This document shows, piece after piece, positions 14,630 through 21,935 of a DNA stretch of 28,007 bases (position 1 is the stretch's first letter; each line of letters begins with the position of its first letter). The translations under genes and the position numbers were made by a program. The DNA comes from a virus: IMG/VR virus record IMGVR_UViG_3300042992_002743, positions 1-28,007 of that record. The stretch is one strand, 5' to 3'. A model generated the notes under the pieces. It was not told the DNA's origin and searched no databases. It saw only the letters and a list, made by a program, of their open reading frames with translations.

Positions 14630-15187
14630 TTATTCGCCATTAAGATAATCAAATTCAGATAGAGAAACTTGGCCAGATCGAATGGCCTTTTCTCTGGTTA
14701 TTTTTTTGCCCATACTTTTTTGACCATTCCAAACAATAGCCTTACAGTATGTGGCAAATTTCGTATCTATTTCAAGTTCAGCATTTCTATTTGGTCTTTT
14801 ACTTTTTGAAATAAATTTTTCAATAATTTTATCTAGAATGATTTCTTGCTTCATTCCAAACTTTTGTCTATTAGCACCATGGCGAGTTCTATTTTGCCAC
14901 AAGTCTTTTAATTTGTTTATAATTTTTTCTATAAATAAATCGAATTTTTTATCAGAAACGCTATCAAAACACTTCTCAATATAAATTTGTCTTTTGTAAT
15001 AAGATCCAGCCCTAATAATTGAAAGTTGCAATTCTTGATTTATATCATCAAAATCATCAGTGTAATTATTTTTGCAATTCTTTTTTTGAAGTTGATGAGC
15101 AGCATAATAACAAAGCTTTCCAAAACTTTTATTTAATTCGTCAAATTCTTTAGATGTGATCGGAAATGACTGACAAATACTTTTCAT
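14630..15187 (-). CDS. possible sigma-like regulatory protein (185 aa)
   Basis: A 185-residue, helical, basic protein. 'DDFDDINQELQLSIIRAGSYYKRQIYIEKC' region (about 44-73) resembles the sigma region 2 pattern of an acidic start, a Q-E pair and a hydrophobic helix, and is followed by 'NRTRHGANRQKFG', a strongly basic segment likely to contact nucleic acid. Near the C-terminus, 'GKKITREKAIRSGQVSLSEFD' could be part of a helix-turn-helix. This looks like a divergent phage sigma or transcription co-factor, but I cannot prove it. It starts one base after the polymerase stop and lacks a strong ribosome site, so it is likely coupled to the polymerase. Confidence 0.5.
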   Translation of the reverse strand: MKSICQSFPITSKEFDELNKSFGKLCYYAAHQLQKKNCKNNYTDDFDDINQELQLSIIRAGSYYKRQIYIEKCFDSVSDKKFDLFIEKIINKLKDLWQNRTRHGANRQKFGMKQEIILDKIIEKFISKSKRPNRNAELEIDTKFATYCKAIVWNGQKSMGKKITREKAIRSGQVSLSEFDYLNGE

Positions 15188-15188
15188 T

Positions 15189-16523
15189 TTATTCTCTTTT
15201 GTTAATGTTAATTTTCTTTAGCTCTGATAATTTTCTTCCCGCATAACACGAAATATTTAAATTCATATCTGGGAACAAATGACTTTTAGAAAGCAAAACG
15301 GATTGTGATTCTAAAATTACATCCTTTAAATTATCTCTTGTGCTATAAAGCATATAACCATCATGTACATTATAAGCGATTTTAGCTTTACCATTCAAGC
15401 TTTTGTATAATTGTATAAGTTTTTCTAAACAAAATATTGCTGCTGGAGATTGAACTACGAAGTTTCTAGCCTTATATTCTTTTTCTAAAAATATTCTTTT
15501 TTTACCAAAAATATCACAAACAGCATGTTCTTCTTTTGCCTTATTCTGAAATGATTCAATCCATGAGTATGCCACAGAAAATGTACTCTTTACCCTTTCT
15601 ACTATTGATTCTGCTGCCTTTACTGGGAGTCCTAAATTTTCAGATATGGCATTTACGCCCATCCCATAAAAAATTGGTAAAAAGAATCGTTTACAAAGAT
15701 TTCTTTTATCTTCCGAATCGCAAGATGTTTTTGTTATAAGTTCATATACAGAACTGTACACATCAGAACTTTCACAGACTTTTTGTAGTTCTGGATCTTT
15801 AGACAACCATTGAAGTACTTTTACTTCCATGCTCTTAAAATCAAAGTATAAAAATACTTGATCAAAATCTAATGGCTTAAATTCGAGCTTCTGATCTGGT
15901 GTTATGACATGAGGAACATATCCCTTTGTGTATGCATTAAAACACAACAAACGACCATTTTCTTGACCATTTATCTCATAATACGCATGTAACCTATCTT
16001 GATCTAATATCCCAACACATTCCAATGCTGGTATAACATCTAACATTAGCGGTAAATAAACACTTTTGTAAATGGATTGTAATTGTGGCCATTTCCCAGA
16101 ATCCAAAACAAATTTAAGCCTTCTTAAACATTCGCTAAAATTTTCTGGCTTTTTTTGTCGTAAACCAAAAAATGATTCAATAATCTTCAAATCGATAATT
16201 GAACAAAAAAATTCAAATTTTATTTTGAATCTTCCAAAACAAAAAGAAACAAAATTTTTCCAATTCCAAGTCAATATCTTCTTGTTGCCTGAAAATATAG
16301 TTTTTGATGCAGCCCTGTTAAAAAGATTCATCATCCATGGATTGGACATAGGAATCTCATAAATGCCCTTTTTAGACGATATTACCAACCTATAGGCATC
16401 TTGCTTGCTTTTGTCGGTAAAGTCCAAAATATCATCATTGTAGGAGATGTATAATGTGCTTTCGGATTCTAGATCAGAAAACATTTCCATAAGCTGCATA
16501 TAATTTGAAATAGTTTTAGACAT
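15189..16523 (-). CDS. family A DNA polymerase, compact, no intact proofreading domain
   Basis: A 444-residue PolA-type DNA polymerase. Motif A is 'FDFKSMEVKVLQWLSKD' with catalytic D228 and E233. Motif B is 'RNLCKRFFLPIFYGMG' with R274, K278 and Y286 in the right spacing. Motif C is 'VHDG' with D388. Two unusual points are visible: the motif-B position that is Phe762 in E. coli Pol I (Tyr526 in T7) is Leu282, and the residue after the motif-C aspartate is Gly rather than Glu. Residues 1-140 resemble a shrunken DnaQ-like domain ('KILTWNWKNF', 'IIDLKIIESFFGL'), but no DxE or NxxxD metal motifs remain, so proofreading is unlikely. The ATG at 16521-16523 is chosen over a TTG 13 codons upstream. 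Downstream genes follow with one-base gaps. Confidence 0.88.
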   Translation of the reverse strand: MSKTISNYMQLMEMFSDLESESTLYISYNDDILDFTDKSKQDAYRLVISSKKGIYEIPMSNPWMMNLFNRAASKTIFSGNKKILTWNWKNFVSFCFGRFKIKFEFFCSIIDLKIIESFFGLRQKKPENFSECLRRLKFVLDSGKWPQLQSIYKSVYLPLMLDVIPALECVGILDQDRLHAYYEINGQENGRLLCFNAYTKGYVPHVITPDQKLEFKPLDFDQVFLYFDFKSMEVKVLQWLSKDPELQKVCESSDVYSSVYELITKTSCDSEDKRNLCKRFFLPIFYGMGVNAISENLGLPVKAAESIVERVKSTFSVAYSWIESFQNKAKEEHAVCDIFGKKRIFLEKEYKARNFVVQSPAAIFCLEKLIQLYKSLNGKAKIAYNVHDGYMLYSTRDNLKDVILESQSVLLSKSHLFPDMNLNISCYAGRKLSELKKININKRE

Positions 16524-16599
16524 AAGCTCAAATATACAAAATCCAATAGCAAATTGCAACAAATATAATTTGAGACAAATTTTATCTTAAATTACATTA

Positions 16600-17037
16600 A
16601 ACCGAGTGCCGACTTAGCTTTGTTTATTGTTATATATAAAGATTATTGTGTAATAAGCTTATTATATATAATTGAATAAGATATTCTGTGTTTAAACATA
16701 ACTTCCCTCATTCAATCCAATAAAAAAGTAAGTTAAACCCTTAAACTACAATGTTTAAAGATTCAATTTACAAAATCAATTAGTATCAATTTATGTTTTA
16801 AAACTCTTAGTTAGTCTATTCCCTTGTCTGCAAGAATAGAAGTCGGCTATTTATTTCTAATCTAAGGCTTACTTAACATTCGGGTGTAACAATGGTTCTC
16901 GTTGCACCATTCGTGATTTTTCACTACAAAGACTTACCCGCTATGGGCCACCCAAGTTTTTTTTCCAATATCTCTTAGTTGGGATACTTTCATACTAAGA
17001 TTTAGAGGGGAAGAGAAAGCTTCCATCTTCGTTTTTT
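16600..17037 (+). ncRNA. candidate structured non-coding RNA in 0.6-kb gene-free stretch
   Basis: The stretch 16524-17145 has no believable gene. On the plus strand it contains a long-range pairing (16608-16615 with 16840-16847, 8 perfect GC-rich pairs), a stem 16806-16814 with 16857-16866 (9 bp, one bulge) enclosing a hairpin at 16816-16839, an 8-bp stem 16883-16890 with 16901-16908, a GTGA-TTTT-TCAC hairpin at 16913-16924, and CGGGT/ACCCG closing (16881-16885 with 16936-16940) that competes with the previous stem. T-runs follow at 16957-16964 and 17032-17037, fitting plus-strand termination. The class is unknown; edges are approximate. An origin or a leader for the 233-residue protein is an alternative. 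Confidence 0.5.
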
Positions 17038-17145
17038 ATAGTTCTGTAACAAGTTGTAGATAATATAACATGAATTGATTAAAAAAACAAATATATTATG
17101 TTTAAATAACATGATCTCTTGTGAATAAAAGGAAAATAAGCTAAA

Positions 17146-17847
17146 ATGATCAATCATGAGGATGTTGAAAAAATGATTGAAAAATACAAAATGGACAACT
17201 TAGAATCATTGGCATTTAAGGTCTGTTTGATATGGATTGAAAAAAGTAGAAAAATATTTCCAAATTATAATCACATAAATCTTCGAAAAGGAGATCCTAG
17301 AAAATCTTTAATATTTAAGGTTTGTTATAAGCTTGTAAGAGAGACACAAGGACTTTTGGATGAATTTAATCATGGTTTGTATGTTCAGTCTCAATTAGAT
17401 ATTCTCAGACACATAAATATGGGAAAAGGACATCCTCTCGTAGATGTCAATTGTCTTGTTGGTGATAAAGCTTGGAAACGATGGAAATTATGGAAGAAAA
17501 AATATGACACCGTATCTCAACTCAAAACAAAAATGCCTGAAGTTAAAATTTATAACGCCAAAATCTATGAAGCTATTAAAAAAACTAAAGAATTCATTGA
17601 TAAGTCCATCGGAGTATGCCCAACAATTGAGCAGTACAGAGCCTACGAATCAAGCAAACAGTTATACAGATGGATTAACTTTGGAAAAATATCACCCTAT
17701 TATCTTATCTTGTCTCCATATATTGAAAAAATTATAAACAAAGATGATTTGAAAAAGTTAAACTTCGATCTGAACATTTACAAACAAGGTATTGATGAGG
17801 ATGTGGTGGAATTTTTTAAAAAACAATTTGAATACGAATTCAAGTGA
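17146..17847 (+). CDS. hypothetical protein (233 aa)
   Basis: A 233-residue, basic, helical, tryptophan-containing protein. Recognisable segments are 'LIWIEKSRKIFPNYNHINLRKGD' in part at 28-50, 'ILRHINMGKGHPLVD' and 'CLVGDKAWKRWKLWKKKYD' around 87-122; the last is strongly basic and aromatic, and suits contact with nucleic acid or membrane. The C-terminal third holds two further helices. The start is uncertain: AAGGA is 12 bases upstream, which is long. It is followed after one base by the DUF3431-like gene, so these two form a plus-strand pair downstream of the structured region. No family recognised. Confidence 0.7.
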   Translation: MINHEDVEKMIEKYKMDNLESLAFKVCLIWIEKSRKIFPNYNHINLRKGDPRKSLIFKVCYKLVRETQGLLDEFNHGLYVQSQLDILRHINMGKGHPLVDVNCLVGDKAWKRWKLWKKKYDTVSQLKTKMPEVKIYNAKIYEAIKKTKEFIDKSIGVCPTIEQYRAYESSKQLYRWINFGKISPYYLILSPYIEKIINKDDLKKLNFDLNIYKQGIDEDVVEFFKKQFEYEFK

Positions 17848-17848
17848 A

Positions 17849-18538
17849 ATGCTACACTCAAAAAGTAAAAAACAATTAGTAGTTTCCAGATATGGAGAAT
17901 CCATAGATTGGATTAAAAAAATTGAACATTTATTTCAAGATATAGTTATTTATGAAAAAAACAATTCGTCTAATTCGTATCATAAATACAAAACCATAGA
18001 ATTAAAAAATGTTGGTAGAGAATCACACACTTATTTACATCATATTATTGCCAATTATGAAGAGATATCTACATATGACAATATACTTTTCTGTCAGGCA
18101 AATCCATTTGATCACTGTAGTGAATTTTTAGACAAATTAAAGATATCGGATAATTATACGAATGATCCATTTTACTTTAAAAAAGTTGGCTCGCATGAAA
18201 TTACTTTTTATTATGAGCCAATCGAAAAGGTCCACCCCATAGGATTACCAGTATTCAATTTTTATTATCATCTTTTTTTTGATTCATATATGAAGAATTT
18301 GGAACAAACAAGAAATTCTTTAATGGTAATTCCAACAAATAATATAAAATTTAGATCAAAAGTTTTTTATGAATATCTTATAAAATATTTGAGCAATCGA
18401 AAAAATCCATTAGAAGGATACATCATAGAAAGACTTTGGGTTCCTATATTTGATGGAAAAACCAAAGATTGGATTAGTCATTATTTTTCTGGTAGAGATA
18501 AATTCTTAGGCATGTGGAATAATCAAAAAATCGAATGA
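17849..18538 (+). CDS. DUF3431-like protein
   Basis: A 229-residue protein whose N-terminal half follows the DUF3431 pattern: 'LVVSRYGESIDWI' near residues 9-22, a strand 'DIVIYEKN', then 'LKNVGRESHTYLHHI' and 'NILFCQANPFDH'. These resemble glycosyltransferase-like proteins in which an early R-Y-x-E strand and a G-R-E-x-x-T-Y-L helix recur. The catalytic role of the family is not established. The ATG at 17849 lies one base past the preceding stop and has no clear ribosome site, which suggests coupling; a longer reading from 17792 overlaps the preceding gene in another frame. The gene ends two bases before the convergent TAGT-like gene, so sugar-related proteins flank this spot on both strands. 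Confidence 0.6.
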   Translation: MLHSKSKKQLVVSRYGESIDWIKKIEHLFQDIVIYEKNNSSNSYHKYKTIELKNVGRESHTYLHHIIANYEEISTYDNILFCQANPFDHCSEFLDKLKISDNYTNDPFYFKKVGSHEITFYYEPIEKVHPIGLPVFNFYYHLFFDSYMKNLEQTRNSLMVIPTNNIKFRSKVFYEYLIKYLSNRKNPLEGYIIERLWVPIFDGKTKDWISHYFSGRDKFLGMWNNQKIE

Positions 18539-18540
18539 TT

Positions 18541-19371
18541 TTATTTTTTTTCGTTAATCAATATCATTCCATAATTATTTATTCCATCTGGTATTATCAA
18601 ACCTTCTTTTTTTATTAGTTTATTATTTTTAAAAGGCTTGTAATTAACTTGATGGTGCCATCTGCCAAATTTCCAAGTTACCTTTGCAACATCTGGATGC
18701 TGATCTACTAACGATTGTGCAAATTCTTTTCTGTTATCTGTTTCTTTATAAATTTCATTTGTATTTCCTCCTTTCATTCTCATTGTTGTAACTTTTCCTG
18801 CGAGAAAAGCATTAAACAATATCGTACAATAGCCATCTTTTAAAGCCCTTAAACTTAAATCTGTGTCCTCGTTATATCTACCTCTCCACCTATAAGGCAA
18901 ATCATTTTTAAGCAGTATACAAGAGTAAATTCTTGTGTTTAGATAGTATGGTGGCACTTTGTCTGTGGTTTTACAAAATGAATAATAGTTAAATCCACTT
19001 ATCGCCACATTCTCATATCTGTCTGTAAAATCTTCCGCACATTTAAAAACTGTTCCCGATGAAACTACTGGCTTTGCATTTCTATTTAATCTGTGAAAAC
19101 CTTCTATATTATCATCTAAAATCCAATGTCTTTCATGTCCTTCCGCAATAGAATGTTCCCATACCCAATTTCTTGCAGGTATAGATCCTTGACCCAAATT
19201 ACTAAATGGAAGTAAAAGGATGTTTTTTGTAATGTGTTTATAATCATTTATTTCTTGTGGCTCAATCACTAATTGAAAAGGAACATTAATCTTCAAAAGC
19301 TCTCTTGCCGTTAAACAAGATTTACCTCTACCTTTTGATATAATGTAAAATGGATATTTGGGATTATTCAT
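18541..19371 (-). CDS. TAGT-like glycosyltransferase (TET-associated glycosyltransferase family)
   Basis: A 276-residue protein matching what I know of the TAGT family, glycosyltransferases predicted in phages to add sugars to oxidised DNA bases made by TET/JBP enzymes. Signs are 'FYIISKGRGKS' (8-18), 'LPFSNLGQGSIPARNWVW' (54-71), 'RHWILDDNI' (81-89) whose D-D-N can act as the metal-binding DxD, 'VPPYYLNTRIYSC' (139-151) and 'RGRYNEDTDLSLRALKDG' (163-180). The length is normal. The start codon overlaps the end of the methyltransferase gene by eight bases. No TET/JBP hydroxylase is seen in this window, so the DNA-base role is inference. It could instead glycosylate a protein. Confidence 0.65.
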   Translation of the reverse strand: MNNPKYPFYIISKGRGKSCLTARELLKINVPFQLVIEPQEINDYKHITKNILLLPFSNLGQGSIPARNWVWEHSIAEGHERHWILDDNIEGFHRLNRNAKPVVSSGTVFKCAEDFTDRYENVAISGFNYYSFCKTTDKVPPYYLNTRIYSCILLKNDLPYRWRGRYNEDTDLSLRALKDGYCTILFNAFLAGKVTTMRMKGGNTNEIYKETDNRKEFAQSLVDQHPDVAKVTWKFGRWHHQVNYKPFKNNKLIKKEGLIIPDGINNYGMILINEKK

Positions 19372-20164
19372 TGTTTATTTTCTCCCAGTATGTTGGTCTT
19401 GCGTTCCATAATTTTGTATTTATTTTTTCATATCCATGAAGTCGCATTGCGGAACCAAAAACTCTACCTAACTTTTTATTCTCAATAAGTTCATCTGCAA
19501 CAATATAGAATGGAAAGTGACCTATAGCTTTAGTATTGAACGAATTTGCAGCATATAAATTTTTCGGAGACATATGTTCAACCACATCGAATAAATGTTT
19601 TATTGGATTATTTATATGTTCAAAATATTCACTTGCAAAAACAATATCTACATTTTTTGGAATATCTAAAATAGATTCAACAATTTTAAAATCATTTTTT
19701 TCAGCTATGCTATTACAAATAGAAAATTGCATAGTATTTTTTAAGTTTGTTCCAAATACTTCTGCATTAGGAAACAATTGTTTTAATGCTAAGGTTGAAA
19801 ATCCTATTCCACATCCTAAGTCAACAATCACTTTTGGACTATCAGGGAACAATCCAAGCTTATTTATATTTCTAATATATTCTTTGGAATAGATCGACCA
19901 ACACGCAACTAGTTCTGATAGATAATACGGATGGTCATAAACTCCATAGTCGGGATTACCATTTTCAACAGATTTATACCATCTTGATTCTAATTCTTGC
20001 CCTTCCCTTAATTCTTCTCTTAAATTTTTATCACCTTTTAAATATTTTATGGTTTGAATAATTATATCTTTGATTTTTAAATCGTTAATATTTAAAACAT
20101 CATTAACAACTTTCATGAAAACTTCTATTGTATCTTTCGTATTGTGCTGCAAAATATTATTCAT
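19364..20164 (-). CDS. SAM-dependent methyltransferase
   Basis: A 266-residue class I methyltransferase. The SAM-binding loop is 'IVDLGCGIGFS' at about 113-123, with the acidic end of strand 2 near 'NAEVFGTN' and 'DIVFASEYFEHI' as motif IV/V with a histidine in the position common in small-molecule or sugar methyltransferases. The N-terminal 100 residues are a helical cap. I start at the ATG 20162-20164, which overlaps the last eight bases of the upstream gene, rather than the longer frame to 20224 that runs over that gene. The gene ends eight bases inside the TAGT-like gene. It may methylate a modified base or a sugar; substrate is unknown. Confidence 0.8.
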   Translation of the reverse strand: MNNILQHNTKDTIEVFMKVVNDVLNINDLKIKDIIIQTIKYLKGDKNLREELREGQELESRWYKSVENGNPDYGVYDHPYYLSELVACWSIYSKEYIRNINKLGLFPDSPKVIVDLGCGIGFSTLALKQLFPNAEVFGTNLKNTMQFSICNSIAEKNDFKIVESILDIPKNVDIVFASEYFEHINNPIKHLFDVVEHMSPKNLYAANSFNTKAIGHFPFYIVADELIENKKLGRVFGSAMRLHGYEKINTKLWNARPTYWEKINNE

Positions 20165-20468
20165 TTTCTTTACTTTCTTTTTCAATTTCTGGTTTGAAAT
20201 CAAACTCAAGCTGATTTGAGTCAACCCATTTCATTTTTGTTTTTTGAAAATGAGACTTGAATGGGAACCAAGCACTTTTAGTTTTGTTTGTTAGTTTCTG
20301 CCCTATAAGTTTTGCGAAATCTTGTAAAGATTCTTCGTTGTCAAAACGGAAGATAATTTTTGCATATGGTTCTTGTTTATTTTGAACAAATTCTGGCATG
20401 TCCTTCCATTCATCACGCCAGTCATCTGTTTTGCCCACTTGATTTTCTTCAAAAATATTATCTTCCAT
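20157..20468 (-). CDS. small conserved-looking protein with MPEFVQ motif (103 aa)
   Basis: A 103-residue protein. 'DDWRDEWKDMPEFVQ' (15-29), followed by an acidic/aromatic strand 'AKIIFRFDNEESLQDFAKLIGQKL' in part and 'NKTKSAWFPFK', gives the pattern of a small alpha/beta protein I have met as an uncharacterised phage gene near DNA-modification and ParB-like genes; this association is from memory and not verifiable here. The start has AAGGA eight bases upstream. It is the first gene of a three-gene overlapping set with the methyltransferase and TAGT-like enzyme. It may bind DNA or regulate the pair. Confidence 0.7.
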   Translation of the reverse strand: MEDNIFEENQVGKTDDWRDEWKDMPEFVQNKQEPYAKIIFRFDNEESLQDFAKLIGQKLTNKTKSAWFPFKSHFQKTKMKWVDSNQLEFDFKPEIEKESKENE

Positions 20469-20511
20469 TTTTCAATTCCTTTATTGGCAATTTTTCATTT
20501 TTTGCTTCTTA

Positions 20512-20520
20512 AATATAACA
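20512..20520 (-). promoter_or_regulatory. extended -10 promoter candidate for the 20468-18541 gene set
   Basis: On the minus strand TGTTATATT fits an extended -10 element (TGn plus TATATT, five of six with TATAAT). Only a poor -35 (TTAATT) lies at 17 bases. It lies about 44 bases before the start at 20468. Confidence 0.35.
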
Positions 20521-20555
20521 TGGTTTTGACTTAAAATTAAGTAATTTTAAACCAT
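20520..20555. terminator. AT-rich inverted repeat with T-tract on plus strand
   Basis: ATGGTTT (20520-20526) pairs with AAACCAT (20549-20555), with a further palindrome inside at 20529-20542, and seven T residues follow on the plus strand (from 20555). It lies in the 159-base gap between 20468 and 20628, which otherwise holds no gene. No plus-strand gene ends nearby, so a role as a two-way barrier or an operator over the adjacent promoter candidate is equally possible. Confidence 0.35.
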
Positions 20556-20627
20556 TTTTTTATATTTTTAAAAGTGTTTTACGACTGAATGTGTTTGTTG
20601 ATCAAAAGATGAAAAATTAATTTGAAT

Positions 20628-21080
20628 TTAATCCAGCCAATTATTGAATTCTCTAGAACTTTTAAATCCTTCATCTTTTTTTACAATATTTTCTTTTTTG
20701 TCTATGATTACATAAAAAGGTATTGCTTTAACATTGTATTTTGAAACTATTTCTTTGTTTTTATCAAGATCAATGTCTATGGTGAGATACAATAATTCTT
20801 TTTGTTTAATTTTATTTTTAATTTTTGAAGTGCTGAATACTTCATGTTCCATTTTTTGACAAGGAATACACCATTTTGAAAAGAATACAAGTAATATTTT
20901 TTGATTAGAATTGTTAGCAGCAGAAATAATCTCTTTGTAATCATTTATTTGTTCTGCTGTATATAATTTTTCTTTATTGTAATTTTCTTTTGTGATCAAT
21001 ACATTTTCATTTTTTTTGTTTGTCAAAAAAATTAAAAGTAAACAAATTGAAGCCAAGGATATGTTTATAATGTTTTTCAT
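20628..21080 (-). CDS. membrane-anchored thioredoxin-like protein
   Basis: A 150-residue thioredoxin-fold protein. Residues 4-20 are a hydrophobic segment after a basic start and likely form a signal anchor; there is no proper lipobox. The redox motif 'WCIPC' has C71 and C74, followed by 'QKMEHEVF', which is typical of DsbD-C/thiol-disulfide interchange thioredoxins, and the cis-proline is in 'KAIPFYVI' (P121). Such proteins pass electrons to disulfides outside the cytoplasm. The start lies just behind the stop of the gene at 21086 and has no visible ribosome site, so it is coupled. In a phage the target might be an envelope protein or a virion component; this is inference. Confidence 0.82.
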   Translation of the reverse strand: MKNIINISLASICLLLIFLTNKKNENVLITKENYNKEKLYTAEQINDYKEIISAANNSNQKILLVFFSKWCIPCQKMEHEVFSTSKIKNKIKQKELLYLTIDIDLDKNKEIVSKYNVKAIPFYVIIDKKENIVKKDEGFKSSREFNNWLD

Positions 21081-21085
21081 ATTTT

Positions 21086-21895
21086 TTAATAGGTCATAAA
21101 TATTTTTACGACTGCGTCAATAATTTCCTTTGGTTCTTGAGTAGGGGCAAAATTTTCATCCCATTCTGAAGGTTGAACTTTCCAAGAATGCTGTCTAGTT
21201 GTTGAATCTATATTATATCCCCAACATCTCAACAATCCTTTTTTAGCATCCCAATAAAGATCTATATTGAATTGTTCTGCTCTCCCAGAGGTTGGAGATT
21301 CGACTCCATGACCACGAAATTCAAATATGTATTTGTGATAGTGTTCGTTTTTTTTCAGCATACCAATTGGAAACATACAATATGATGGATAAGTGTTTCT
21401 TACAGCCCCAAACAATTTCAAAGACAATTTGTTGAATCCATTGAAATCTGTTTTTGCTTTATCAATCATGGTTTCATTGAGTGATGTTAAATAATCATGA
21501 ATTTCAGAAGCATATACTTCTTCTCTGGTGTTATGATAGCCTTCTTCAAGTGGAAATATTCTTTTGCAAATCCAATCAATATGGCCAGTAGCATCTGCGA
21601 TTTTTCTTCTGGTAATTATTTTGTAAGATCCAAGTGGAGTTAATTGCAATTGCAATGCCCCAACCTCTGAACCCCATTCAATTAAGTTTTGAAATTTTTG
21701 ATTTAATCTAAGATTACCAATTGCAGGAGAATCTAAAATCTCAGATATAATCTTACTCGAATGAATTATATCAATCGGTCCATAACCAGTAATTTTTTTG
21801 GTTCCACCTTCTGGGTCATGCAATTTTTTTTCACCAAAACCAAATGATGCCCATTCTTTAAAATTCAAATGTTTGTTATAACTATAATTACTCAT
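21086..21895 (-). CDS. hypothetical protein (269 aa)
   Basis: A 269-residue soluble protein with many aromatic and Gly residues. The N-terminus has 'FKEWASFGFGEKKLHDPEGG'. Other visible elements are 'GHIDWICKRIFPLEEGYHN', a helical centre, and a beta-rich end with 'KYIFEFRGHGVESP' and 'LLRCWGYNID'. I see no catalytic signature or signal peptide. No ribosome site is visible ahead of the ATG, although the start region faces a divergent gene 40 bases away. It is coupled to the thioredoxin-like gene downstream (gap five bases), which suggests that the two act together, perhaps with the thioredoxin protecting or oxidising this protein. No family recognised. Confidence 0.72.
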   Translation of the reverse strand: MSNYSYNKHLNFKEWASFGFGEKKLHDPEGGTKKITGYGPIDIIHSSKIISEILDSPAIGNLRLNQKFQNLIEWGSEVGALQLQLTPLGSYKIITRRKIADATGHIDWICKRIFPLEEGYHNTREEVYASEIHDYLTSLNETMIDKAKTDFNGFNKLSLKLFGAVRNTYPSYCMFPIGMLKKNEHYHKYIFEFRGHGVESPTSGRAEQFNIDLYWDAKKGLLRCWGYNIDSTTRQHSWKVQPSEWDENFAPTQEPKEIIDAVVKIFMTY

Positions 21896-21935
21896 GATAA
21901 TATATAGAATAGAAAATTAATATTAGGATAAAAAA

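Noticed and set aside
16804-16815. Sharing of GACTAACT between the SSB leader and this stretch (minus strand)
   Set aside because: One 8-base match in AT-rich DNA and on the strand opposite to the proposed RNA; too weak to claim a common regulator.
16563-17145. Group I intron, tmRNA or tRNA in the gene-free stretch
   Set aside because: I found no intron core pairing signature, no interrupted gene across it, no tag-peptide frame with a tRNA-like end and no cloverleaf.
20628-21080. Lipoprotein signal in the thioredoxin-like protein (cysteine at residue 13)
   Set aside because: The residues before the cysteine (A-S-I) do not fit the lipobox, which needs Gly, Ala or Ser just before Cys; an uncleaved anchor is more likely.
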